64,000 nucleotides of DNA from Selaginella tamariscina (GCA_003024785.1 PUQB01000011.1:682001-746000); one strand, 5' to 3'. Counted from the first letter of the stretch, positions 41,864-52,898 are shown. Made by a program: numbers and translations. Notes: a model not told the origin generated them from the sequence alone.

Positions 41864-42857
41864 CTGCACATAAATAATTGTATTATTTATGATATCTGTT
41901 TATGCAATATTTTAAGAAATCTGAATTACGGTTACTTAATAATATGCATATGCAATAATACATAATTATGTTTAGAGATAATATCTCATGTTTGATTAAT
42001 ACAACTGATGGGCGGGATTAATCCCGCCCACGAATCCCTCCGACGAGGAACGGTCGGCGGGATTAATCCCGCCGCCGACTCAACCCCTTCGGAGAGAGTC
42101 GGCGGGATTAATCCCGCCTTGGACTCCCTCCGACAAGGAAGAGCCGGCGGGATTAATCCCGCCGCCTCTTCCTCCTCGGGGGGAGTCCGGCGGGATTAAT
42201 CCCGCCGACTCTCCTCCCGGGAGAGTCGGCGGGATTAATCCCGCCGGACTCCTCCCGAGGAAGGGAGCGGCGGGATTAATCCCGCCGGCTCTTCCTTGTC
42301 GGAGGGTCCAAGGCGGGATTAATCCCGCCCACAATTCTTACGACGGGGAATGGGTGGCGGGATTAAACCCGCACATAACTCTCTCCAAAACTATGATTTC
42401 AAAGAGATCTCGGGATAAATCCTGTCCCCAAATCTTTAAAACAGGGAAGTGGTGGCGAGATTAATCCCGCCACCCCTTCCCTGCCTCCTAAAATGGTTGG
42501 CGGGATTAATCCCGCCGACAACTCTTTCTAATAAATTCTGGTAACTCTTCATCAGTTGAGAAGGTTATCGACGGGATTAATCCCGCCACTCTTTTTCAGT
42601 GGCGGAGAAGCATTGCCCGGGAGATGGTGGCGGGATTAATCCCGCCACTTCTTCAAGAGGCGAAAAAGAAATGGCCGGATTAATCCCGCCGCCCGGTTAA
42701 CCTAGAATATTAAGTTAAAAGGATATTTAAACGGATAAATCCCTAACGGAATATATTATAATCCTAATGCATTTCTAAACCCCTAAATTGTAATTTTAAG
42801 AGAGAATGTAAGAGAGTGAATCTTATAAGTATTTTTAAATTTGTTTATAATACTTAC
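41864..42857 (-). other. Likely first intron of the transposase gene, holding palindrome array 1
   Basis: On the minus strand a strong donor (GTTTACAAG, then gtaagtatta) sits at 42858/42857 and the acceptor gtgcag ends at 41864. The upstream exon has an open frame (ARLNWVLFFIGKHGAFSAVY) in phase with DNMFNTGDK, but whether it is coding or 5' UTR is unclear. The intron is filled by the palindrome array. Confidence 0.5.
42009..42700. repeat. Palindrome array 1 (about 15 copies of an 18-bp palindrome)
   Basis: Core unit GGCGGGATTAATCCCGCC is its own reverse complement. About ten copies are perfect and five degenerate, spaced 36-50 bases apart. The spacers are not random. The array is folded about its centre near 42213: the spacer after copy 3 (TTGGACTCCCTCCGACAAGG) is the reverse complement of the one after copy 7, and the spacer after copy 4 pairs with that after copy 6. 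The central spacer (GACTCTCC, then GGGAGAGTC) is itself palindromic. GC-rich, in sharp contrast with the AT-rich surroundings. Confidence 0.95.
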
Positions 42858-43099
42858 TTGTAAACAGCACTGAAGGCGCCGTGCTTTCCTATAAAGAATA
42901 GCACCCAATTTAATCTCGCTCCTGAGATGATCACTATGAAGAAAAAAGAAGATCTAAAGAGTGAAAAATACAGAAATGAAGAAACCCTTGCCGGAGAAAG
43001 AACCAGATCTGAATTTGAGTGGGAAATTAAATGCATTTTCAAATTTACATGTCAGACCGACAATACATATGTCAGAAATTCAAATTTTTTAAAAAGAAC

Positions 43100-44280
43100 A
43101 GAAAATAAAATTTAAGATGAGTTGACACAAATATCCGACACTCTGACATATATACTCTCCAGTTCCAATGAGTATTTTAAAATTGCATTTAATGTTATTC
43201 AAGTGATTCAAGCTGTTTAATATTACGAAATTTTAGACTATATTCTACATTCTTAGTATTCAAGTATATTTATATTATATATATATATATATAAATATAC
43301 TTATACAATAAATAAATTGATATATTATTATGTATCATTTAAAATATATTCATAGTCTGTTTATTATTATTATTTTCTTAATTACTCGAGTATTTAGTTT
43401 TCATTTCCTAGTATCAATGGGATATTCTTTAATATTTTATTAATATTTGAAGAATATTCTAATATTAAACCTGATTATCATAATTAAATTAGTCTTGTTC
43501 TTAATTATTGCAGTAATTATTCTACATTTGTATATATTAATGGGATTTTCTCAATTAATTTGTTATTATTTCAAGAATATTCATGTGTTAAACCTTATTA
43601 TCAATATTAAATTAATACACACTATGAACATATTTTAAATTATACATAATAATACATCATTTTATCTAATATATAGTCATATATAGTTTTAATAATATAT
43701 ATATTAATATCATTTCCTTAATTACTTGAGTAATTAATCTTCTTTATATTAATGGGATATTCTTTATTATTTTCTTATTATTCCAAGAATATTCCAATAT
43801 TAAACATGATTATGATAATTAATTTAGTTAATTATTTGAGTACTTAATTTACATTTGTATATATTAATGGGATTTTCTCAATTAATTTCTTATTATTTCA
43901 AGAATATTTCAATGTTAAACCTTTTTATCAATATTAAATTAATATATATTATTAAAACTATATATGGCTATATATTAGATAAAATCATATATTATTATGT
44001 ATAATTTAAAATATGTTCCTAGTGTGTTTATTAATTTATTTTCTTAATTATTCGATGTTTGTTTTGCACACATATATAAACACAATCATAAATTTACACA
44101 CGCATTACAAGAACTTACAAAAACACATATGCACACACATGCACAACCCTAAACCAAACTGAAGAAATAGTTGCTTCTTTATTGAAAACATCATGTTCAA
44201 CGCATGTATGATATATGTACTCAATCTGTGTGACTGTATGTAACACATTGAATTTACATGTGTAATATTTATATTAAGCT
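43100..44280. other. AT-rich core of the element with internal duplications
   Basis: No gene seen. Several related stretches around aatgggatattctttaatat and tttctcaattaatttgttatt recur at 43420, 43540, 43740 and 43865. A stretch near 43655-43690 is the reverse complement of one near 43955-43990 (tttatctaatatatagtcat against atatatggctatatattaga). Confidence 0.6.
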
Positions 44281-44290
44281 TGTTGGGAGC

Positions 44291-44320
44291 AAACCCTAAA
44301 CCCTAAACCCTAAACCCTAA
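44291..44320 (+). repeat. Interstitial telomere-type repeat (CCCTAAA)4
   Basis: Four perfect CCCTAAA units of the plant telomere type. A second, shorter run with about two to three units lies at 44757-44777. Both are inside the 15-kb element and are followed by similar text (catgtaatatgt), suggesting duplication of the segment. Confidence 0.9.
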
Positions 44321-44429
44321 TATGTAACACAATGAATTTACTCATGTAATATGTATGTATGTCTGTGTGTATACACGTGTGCATGTATATATGTGTACTC
44401 TGTATGTATATATGTGTACTTTCTGTCTT

Positions 44430-44755
44430 CTCTCATACATACACACCATGCATGATCCATGTTAATATGTACTGTCTCTCTTCTCTCAAACATACACACC
44501 ATGCATGATCTATAATATGTACTCGGTCTCTCTAATATTATGTACTAATATGTATGTATGTCTGTGTGTATAATACACACCATGCATGATCCATAATATG
44601 TACTGTCTCTCTTCTCTCATATACTATGTATGTATATCTGTGTATAATATGTGTAAGTATATATGTGTACTAATATATGCAATGTGTACAAAAATAATTT
44701 TTCAACACTCTCTCTTCTCTCATACATACACACCATGCATGATCCATCCTAAATC
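44430..44755 (+). repeat. Dispersed unit with cacaccatgcatgatccat, four copies
   Basis: A motif of about 38 bases (tcttctctcatacatacaca followed by ccatgcatgatccat) recurs near 44430, 44475, 44575 and 44710 with small changes. The copies are separated by tatgtgtactaatatgt-type microsatellite DNA. No coding potential. Confidence 0.75.
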
Positions 44756-44999
44756 CAAAACCCTAAACCCTAAACCCATGTAATATGTGTGTATGTCTGT
44801 GTGTATACACGTGTGTATGTATATATTATGTGTATTAATAATGCAATGTGTATGTATGTATTGATACACATGAAACTTTAACACTCTCATGGACACACAC
44901 ATGTTAAATCCCTGCATGATTTATATTTTTGAGGTGTATGTGATACACCCACGCACACGCACGCGCTAATAATATAATGAAAGAATATTCGTTTAGGGC

Positions 45000-45161
45000 G
45001 AATCTATATTTTATTCTTTTTAGGGTTTAAGTATATTCTCAGAAGGAATATTCTATTAGGGTTGATATATATATTTAATTCCTTTAGGGTTTAGGTATAT
45101 TCTTAGGGTTTCAAGAGGCGGCGGCTGTGAAATCGGCGGCGGCGGCTGTGCACACAGGTGA
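45000..45161 (+). promoter_or_regulatory. Telobox-rich promoter and probable first exon of the ParB-like gene
   Basis: Five TTAGGGTTT-like motifs in about 115 bases precede a GGCGGCGG-rich stretch (aagaggcggcggctgtgaaa) that ends CACACAG followed by gtgaga. This reads as a promoter and short 5' exon with a good donor. The next plus-strand acceptor that leads to a long frame is at 48310, so the intervening 3.1 kb would be an intron. Inferred; transcript data would be decisive. Confidence 0.45.
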
Positions 45162-45209
45162 GATCTGTGTGTGTGTGTGTGTGTATGTATGTATATATAG
45201 GAGTGTGCG

Positions 45210-45441
45210 TATAATTTTATTTATTAGTTTTATCTCTCGCACACACACGCACACTCCTGTGTATGTATATGTGTGTGTGGGTGTGTGTTTGTTTATCTGT
45301 ATGATTTTATTTGTTTCGCTCACACACGCATACACACGATATACATATACACATATATATATATATATACCTATATACATATATACATACATATATTATG
45401 TGTACCAGTATCTGTAAATTTTTTTTTATTGATCTTGCTTT

Positions 45442-45489
<48 letters not shown>

Positions 45490-45552
45490 TATGTGTACCA
45501 GTATCTGTAAATTTTTTTTTATTGATCTATCTCTCCCACACACGCGCACTGC

Positions 45553-45601
<49 letters not shown>

Positions 45602-45698
45602 CACACACACACACCACATATATATATATATATATTATGTGTACCAGTATCTGTAAATTTTTTTTTATTGATCTATCTCTCCCACACACGCGCACTGC

Positions 45699-45765
<67 letters not shown>

Positions 45766-46440
45766 TATATAATCAATGCATATTAAAAACATAGTATACA
45801 ACACTAGTTTATATATATGCTTATATATTCATATGGGTTATATATCTATATACACACATATATATGTGTGTGTTTTTCTGTATAATTTTATTTATTTATT
45901 AGTTTTATCTCTCGCACACACACGCACACTCCTGTGTATGTATATGTGTGTGTGTGTTGTTTGTTTATCTGTATGATTTTATTTGTTTTGCTCACACACG
46001 CATACATAAAATACATATACACATATATATATACCTATTACATATATACATACATACAACACTAGTTTATATATATGCTTATATATTCACAGACTCTCTC
46101 TCTTCTCTATAGATTATATATCTATATACACACATATATATGTGTGTGTTTATCTGTATAATTTTATTTATTTATTAGTTTTATCTTTCGCACACACACG
46201 CACACTCCTGTGTATATATATATGTGTGTGTGTGTGTTTGTTTATCTGTATGATTTTATTTGTTTCGCTCACACGCATACACACGATATACATATACACA
46301 CATATATATACCTATGTACACACATATATTAGGTGTACCAGTACTGTATAATTTTATTTATTTATCTATCTCTTGCACACACACGTACACTCCTATACAT
46401 ACATACATACATATAATATATATATACACACACACATATA
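45210..46440 (+). repeat. Higher-order microsatellite repeats
   Basis: A composite unit (atgtgtaccagtatctgtaa, T-run, attgatctatctctcccaca, long CA run, TA run) appears three to four times between 45395 and 45770. A second unit (ctgtataattttatttattt, then agttttatctctcgcacac) appears near 45205, 45875 and 46155. All long open frames here are repeat translations and are not genes. Confidence 0.85.
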
Positions 46441-46477
46441 TATATGTGGTGTTTTTATTCTCGCTAAGCCCCGAGCG

Positions 46478-48010
46478 GCGGGATTAATCCGCCGCTATAG
46501 GTTTATAGCCTCGGCGGCGGGATTAATCCCGCCGCTATATGGTTGGGGCCATGGCGGCGGGATTAATCCCGCCGCCGAGGCCCTTCCAGGCTATGGGCGG
46601 CAGGATTAATCCCGCCGCCCATGGCCTGCGTGAGGGGCCTCGGCGGCGGGATTAATCCCGCCGCTCATCCATGCCCTGCGCGGAATGCGGCGGGATTTAT
46701 CTCGCGCGGCAATGGCCTGTGTGAAGGTTCTAATAAGCGATTAATCCCGCCGGATTCCGCGCAGGACATTTACAGGGAATGGGCGGCGGGATTAATCCCG
46801 CCGCCGAGGCCCCTCACGCAGGCCATGGGCGGCGGGATTAATCCCGCCGCTCTTCGGTTTGTTGTAGAGCGGCGGGATAATCCCGCCGCCCAGGGAATTC
46901 ACGCAGGACATGAACGCCGGGATTAATCCGGCCCCACGCTCATGCCCTTCGCGGAGGGCGGCGGGATTAATCCCGCCGTCAGTCCGCAGGATTAAGCGGC
47001 GGGATTAATCCCGCCCCCACCCATCCCTGTTCAAAAATGCCGCAGCCAATATATATGTGTGAGCGCATGATTTACGAGAGGGCGGCGGGATTAGCCTCCG
47101 AACCTTCATTACCCGGTGGCGGATTAATCTCCGAACCTTCATTACCCCATTGGTATGTTGAATCAATCCCGACTAACTCTGTCTGAGACGGAGAAGGTTT
47201 ACAAAATACCAATGGAGGGAACTGAGAAGGGTGGTGGGATTAATTTCACCATCCCTTACATGGTGGGCGGGATTAATCCCGCCGCGTACGCATGCCCTGC
47301 GCGGAATCGGGCGGGATTTATCCCGCCGCCATTGGCCTGCCTGAAGGGCCTAGGCGGCGGGATTAATCCCGCAAGATTTCGCACAGGGCATTGGCGTTCG
47401 GCGGGATTAATCCCGCCGACTAAGGCCCGAGTGAAGGGCCTGGGAGGCGGGATTAATCCCGCCGGACGCCAATTCCCTGCTCGGAATCGGGCGGGATTAT
47501 CCCGCCGCCATTGGCCTGCTGAAGTGCCTAGGCGGCGGGATTAATCCCGCCCGATTCCGCGCAGGGAATTGGCGTCCGGCGGGATTAATCCCGCCGCATA
47601 GGGACCGAGTGAAGGCCCTGGGCGGCGGGATTAATCCCGCCGAGTCTTCAATGCCTGTTGGAGGAATGAATCCCGCCACCCTTCCTTTTTTCTCCATTGG
47701 TGAGTCGGACCAATCCCAAACGTTTCTGTCTGAGACGTAGAAGGTTTTCAACATACCAATGGAGAGAATGGGAAGGGTGGGGAAATTCATTTAACCATCA
47801 CTTACATGGTGGGCGAGATTAATCCCGCCTCCTTTCTGGAGTCACTGAAGGGGTGTGAGAAATAAATCCTGCCCAGTTCTCTCTGAGACCGAGAAGGGTG
47901 GCAAGATTAATTCCGCACTCCCGTTCAAGGCCTCCAGAAAGGTGGCGAGATTAATCCCGCCCACTCTTTCAGGAGGCATTGAAGGGGTGGCGAGATTAAT
48001 CCCGCCGCAC
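46478..48010. repeat. Palindrome array 2 (about 25 copies of the same 18-bp palindrome)
   Basis: Same GGCGGGATTAATCCCGCC core as array 1, with roughly 15 perfect copies, spaced about 42-46 bases, then sparser after 47030 and 47660. Spacers come in recurring families in both orientations: for example CCATGGCCTGCGTGAGGGGC near 46620 and its reverse complement near 46805; CATGCCCTGCGCGGAAT forms and ATTCCGCGCAGGG forms alternate. Degraded copies with ggcgagattaatcccgcc lie at 47815, 47945 and 47990. The array sits in the probable first intron of the ParB-like gene. Confidence 0.95.
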
Positions 48011-48120
48011 CTTCCATGTGAATATATATGTGTATTAGTATATATAAGTTGCATATCTCATTTTATTTACTTTTATCATCTTATCATAATATTTCGAGTA
48101 AAAGCTAGGAATCTATGTAA

Positions 48121-48207
48121 AACTGTCCAGAGCTCACATTTGTGGTGGTTCTAAAACGAAATGTTATCTTTCTTTTGCACTAACACAAATGTGAGCTTCG
48201 GACAGTT
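48121..48207. repeat. Imperfect hairpin, 24-bp arms, 39-base loop
   Basis: 48121-48144 and 48184-48207 are inverted repeats matching at 22 of 24 positions (AGCTCACATTTGTG arm). The size and arm quality would suit a small foldback element or a miRNA-like precursor. It lies between palindrome array 2 and the second exon of the ParB-like gene. Confidence 0.85.
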
Positions 48208-48310
48208 AATTACGTCTACTTCTCTCTGTGTATTATTTTTGTATATTCGGGTTTATACAAGTGTGTGTGCGTTTTTATATAATTTATATTTATAGTGTAT
48301 TATTTTGCAG

Positions 48311-51300
48311 AAGGACGATTTGATCAAACAAGGAGATCGAGTCATTAGTATGGAGTCGTCGTCAAATTCTGGGTAAGAATTAAAATAAAATCTGTTATAC
48401 TCGGATACTTGAACTAATCATTTTTGTATTCAGATGTGGAATTGAAGTGACATTAAAGACAAGAGCAGGAGAAGAGATGGGCAGGGGGATTCTGGAATCA
48501 ACTTGGCCATATTTTAAGATAAATGGGAAGCGCATTGGAGCAACCATGGTTGCTGTCAAATTAACCTCTGTCACATCTCATGGACAAGCAAAACAATGGA
48601 AAGTAGATTCGCTAGTCAAGCACCCGAAAGCAGGCTGCGAACCCAGATTGGACGATGCTCGACAGATATGCCTTGTTCCATCCAATGTCACGTTCTCGGA
48701 TCCAGAGGTCGTCAGTTACAACATTAATCTCGGGTGGTTTTGTCGACTTGTGGATAATGACGTTCACGTGTTCACTAATGATGTTGACCTTGGAGTTCTT
48801 CTTCAACTCAACGAAAGCCCATCTATGGAGGGGATCCATCTGGATGTCTACTTCGAAGATCTTCAGACTCATCGAGTAGGTGTATTGTCAGGAGATATTG
48901 CTTCACAATACAGAAAATCAGCAAGTGGAGCAATCTTCCCTCTTCACATTGAAGAAGAACACAGCGACATCATAAGGAGATTGAGAGGTGGCTCGGTCTC
49001 AGGTTCTCTACAGATCACGTTCAATTTGCTTAGGAGCTTCGGGAGCTGGAAGAGTGTGCCGAGAACACTAGAACAGCTGCAGTCGGGGATCACACATGTT
49101 GATTCGGATCGCAAAAGAAAATCATCAATCGTTTTGTCAGCTGCACCTGTGGCATCTCATGCTGCAATAAGTCACAAGGAAATGATGTTGGATGATAAGA
49201 TTTATCCTTGTAGGGTTAAATATTGCAGCGTCAACCCAAACTTCAATTACAGGCCACTCAACCAGGAACGTGTAGCTGAGCTCATGGAGAAGATGAAGGA
49301 CGACAATTCTTATACCGTTCCACATAATGCTGTTTTGTGTCCATACTATGAAAGAAGGAAGGGTGCTGACAAAGTCTGGATCACAACACCAGAACAACTC
49401 ATGAAGATTCAGACGGAGAATAAAAGATCTATCAAGTACTACATCATTAGTGGCCAGCACACAATAACGGCAGCCCAACGACTTCTCGATGAACACAACA
49501 AAGGAACGATGGCAACAAAACTTTCCGAGCATACCCGTGAGAAGCTGACAAAAAGATCGGCGTTTTTAGCTAAGCCGAATCTCACAATCGAGCAGTACCA
49601 TAAGTTATCGGCGGAATGGGACGCTGCCGACACCAACCACTACAACAGCAAAATATGGGAGAAGTTTAAACACACGCGAGCCGTGTGGGAATCTCTTCAG
49701 CGACCACAAAGAGCTACCGCAGGGAATACACAATCTGCGGAATACCGGGTAAGCAAATTGTTTGGGCGGGATTTATCTCGCCGGTATATTAATCTGTCTT
49801 TTTCCTCAGAGAGTTGAAGAAATTGCAGCAGTTGATTTTGCCCAGGTGGGCGGGAAGGAAACATCATTTCTGATGATGTTGATTTCTTGCCCCGAAGATA
49901 GGATCTTTGCCAAATGGTTGGGGATTATGGAATCCTTTTCAAAAGGAACACTGAAGAAGAAGCAGACAAGTGAAGGGGAGCCCTCAGAAAAGTCTGCAAA
50001 GAAACCCAGTAAGACGCCGAAGGCTAAGTCTGTTCAATCTACAAAGGATGTAGACAACGATTTCAAGCTCACATGGTTGAAGCCTTTAAATGGAACAACG
50101 ATGGAGGAGATGGAAGTCTTGGCTGATTTGGTGATCGATGGCAAACTACAAATTAATAACAGCAGCCCAACCTCTCCTTTTCATCTCAAGGCAATGGAGT
50201 TGAAGACGGTCAGGCATTTCAAGGAGTGGTTGGGAATACACTGCCACAAACTGGGTTGGACCTCGACTTCAACATATGAAGAGGTCAGCAAATATTTGCA
50301 TGTGACGAACGATGATATGCTTGTCGAATGGGTGAACCAATCGGAAGATCTAGGCAAGAATCTATTGCACGCCAACGCCAAAAAGGAGAACATTGGGATG
50401 ACGCCTTCTCTTATGGCAGTCCTTCAGCAGCGGAGAACCGAATTGAACCTTATAAAGGAGGATGCTACGAATCACGACAAGCCCTACAGATGTTTGTTGT
50501 TAGATTCGGAGACTTTATGGGGTAACATCACTGCTTGTAGGAAACCGTTTCAATTGTTCGTGATGGATCGGCGGGTGTCAAAAAATCTTTCGACAGATAG
50601 GGCACTAGAGGATCTGGTGGAGAAACTTAGCCGTGCAAGCATATACATAGAAGGTATTTATTATTGAATTCATGCTTGCGCTCTTCACTGATACCTACTT
50701 TTTCAGGTATTTATTTCTTGATTCTTGCTCATGTCACCGATACTTTTGCCTTCGCCTTCGCCAAGAAGAATAGACATCGTTGGACAGGATTTTATATGAA
50801 CGATGCTAATCCCAAGTGCATTGATACTGTTGTTCACTTGGTTGTTAGGAATGCGCCAAACAATTTCAAGCTTCCAAATGAATGGCCAGGCATCTGTTTG
50901 CACTCCAACGGCCCTGAACCTCCATCCGATACACCGATAGGTATGAGTGACGTATTCGGCAATGTACGTTATCCAAAACATTACAAGTCAAGCGGCACGG
51001 AGCATCGTCAACTTGATCAGGGGTCCTCACAGTGATGCGTGGGTTTTTGACTACTGCACTAGGGGGTCCGTCTTGAAGGAGTGTTACCTTCGGCATACAT
51101 GTGTGTTTGCCGTTGAGAAGGATAAGACCATGGTTGAGGACCTGAACAAGTGGATAGATTGGGTCTCAACTGAGTACCCCAACGATTCCATAAAGGCGTA
51201 TTTGAGAAAGTTCCCTCCAGATAAGTGCGATAGCTCTGAAGGTGAATCTGGTTCAATCTCGGAGTCTGAGAACGAACACAATCAGATATTAGACCGGAAG

Positions 51301-51357
51301 TTATCTCGAGGAGTACAGAACATTCGCACACTCCAGGACCCATGGAAACATCAATAG
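48311..51357 (+). CDS. ParB-like domain plus permuted methyltransferase-like protein
   Basis: Large protein of about 970 residues. Exons 48311-48372 (first ATG 48350), 48434-49748, 49810-50653 and 50707 onward, with a one-base frame break near 50988 before the final part (to 51357). The N-terminus (KDDLIKQGDRVISME; GRGILESTWPYFKINGKRIG) resembles the N-terminal module of the transposase gene opposite (DNMFNTGDKVCLL) and plant En/Spm-associated domains. The middle (RPLNQERVAELMEKMKDD, then IKYYIISGQHTITAAQRLLD) has the shape of a ParB/Srx nucleotide-binding domain. The C-terminus (SIVNLIRGPHSDAWVFDYCT, RGSVLKECYLRHTCVFAVEK) looks like motif X/I of a beta-type, circularly permuted DNA methyltransferase, where DPFxGSGTT is replaced by DYCTRGSVL. 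PFQLFVMDRR takes the place of a DPPY motif. Methylation activity is therefore doubtful; DNA binding is more likely. Intron 49749-49809 contains a decayed copy of the array palindrome. Confidence 0.65.
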
Positions 51358-51724
51358 AAGATGCAGAAGATCTTGAACCATCTCACAAGCGGCTTAGACC
51401 TTCTTCGCCTCATTCAGAAGGTAATAGCGAAGAAGAATTGATAATGAATTGATAGAGTGATGAATAGTTGTAAATGAGTGTAACATAAGGCATTTTTGTA
51501 TATTTCTTTTATATTTGTACAGAAAATAAATTCTCAAGGATTAATGAAGCTTTTAGTTCAAACATGGGTCACACATTAACAAGGTAAATAATATACCTTG
51601 ATAATTTTAAGGTCAGCTAATTATCATTTTGCAGATGTAATGAAATAATTGAGAACATGGATTTTCAGCATTGCCATGAGGTAAGAGAGGGGTTTGGCGA
51701 CAATTTCTTGTGCCACATGTCAGA

Positions 51725-52898
51725 ATGACAGAGTTCATGCAGGAAATGGATAATAATGCAGCTCAAAACATCGTTACCATGGGGGCCACTTCAGTTTTTG
51801 CATCATCATTTTTATTGGCTTCAGTTCCGAAATCAATTTCTTCAGCGCATGCAATATCTGAATCTTGTAAGGATGATGTACAATTAAATGATGAAGGGAT
51901 AGGCAACGAAATAGTGGCAACGGATAAATGTGAAAGGGAGCAAACAAGTGATTTGCAAAGTATTCAAGAGGCAACGCTATCTCATGTTACTCATGGCCAT
52001 ATTGTGTTGTTGGATGTCAATGGTGTTCTGCTTCATCGACAAAGGCCCGAGGATAGAAAAACAGAAATCAAACAAGGAGATTTCATTCCTTGTCATGGTA
52101 AATTTCGATATGATATTATTTTTCGTCCAGGGTTGGATCGTCTCTTTCAAAAGCTTAAGGAGATGGGTGCGCTTGTGGGGATTTGGTCATGCATGCAGAT
52201 TCATAACTTAACACCGCTGTTGAGTTTACTTAAGAAACATTGTAGTGTTGCAGAAGAGGTGATTCGTAAAGATTGGATTTTTGACCAGCGAATGTGTCAT
52301 AAACCTCTCGAATTTCACAATATAAGAAAGGAAAGCAAGCCATACTTCTTCAAGAATGAAAGAATAATTGGGACTCATGGGGAGATCAGTCGCTTAAGGA
52401 TAACGAAGAATGCACATATCTTAGTAGTAGACGACTCTCCTCAGAAGGCTATGCTCAACCAAAACATTGCTTGTATTCATCCAATCACTTTCGATCCATA
52501 TTCTGATAGATATCATGGATGAGCTAGTGAACTACTTGGATACGTGCCTCAGAAAGAAGAATCTCGAAAATTTTTGTGAGCAGTATCCACCGTATCATAC
52601 ATTTCCTGAAGCTTTTCTTTCTCGTGATATTGAATTTTATAAAATGAAGGATAGCAACCGGGCGCTTTATAATATTATTCTTAAGGAACGTCAGTTTTTA
52701 GATGAGCCTTTATGCAGACCTTCTCTTATCACATCTTATGTATTAACAAGGATGGCAACTCCCAATTGCATTCGTGAGAGTGTTAAGTGGTGGCAACAAC
52801 ATCAAGATATTGACCAAAATGATTTGATTAATCCGGAGAGTGATGATTTAGACAAAATGAAAAGATTTCTTTGTATGATAGAAAGAAAGTATTTATAA
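51725..52898 (+). CDS. FCP1/NIF-like HAD protein with altered active site
   Basis: HAD-superfamily protein of the FCP1/SCP (NLI-interacting factor) type. An N-terminal extension of about 90 residues is followed by HIVLLDVNGVLLHR (motif I, but DxN instead of DxD), KFRYDIIFRPGLDRLFQKL, MGALVGIWSCMQIHNLTPLL (motif II region) and AHILVVDDSPQKAMLNQN (motif III/IV DDSP). The frame breaks near 52518 by one extra base: the C-terminal part (DELVNYLDTCLRKKNLENF and on to 52898) is in another frame. The start is the ATG at 51725; an upstream GTG is not credited. Loss of the general-acid Asp suggests a non-catalytic or binding role. Located inside the right half of the 15-kb element, so probably element-encoded. 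Confidence 0.75.

Noticed and set aside
44291-44320. A true chromosome end
   Set aside because: Only four CCCTAAA units, with unrelated sequence and genes on both sides.
45111-46487. Several open frames of 70-150 codons
   Set aside because: All are made of YIYI, THTH, CVCV-type translations of simple repeats.
46373-47790. Open frames containing repeated GGINPAA or AGLIPP motifs
   Set aside because: They are read-through of the palindrome array, present in several frames and on both strands, with no codon bias or splice context.
42009-48010. A CRISPR-like repeat-spacer array
   Set aside because: The host is eukaryotic, the 18-bp repeat is a perfect palindrome, spacers are related to each other and occur inverted, and no cas genes exist.
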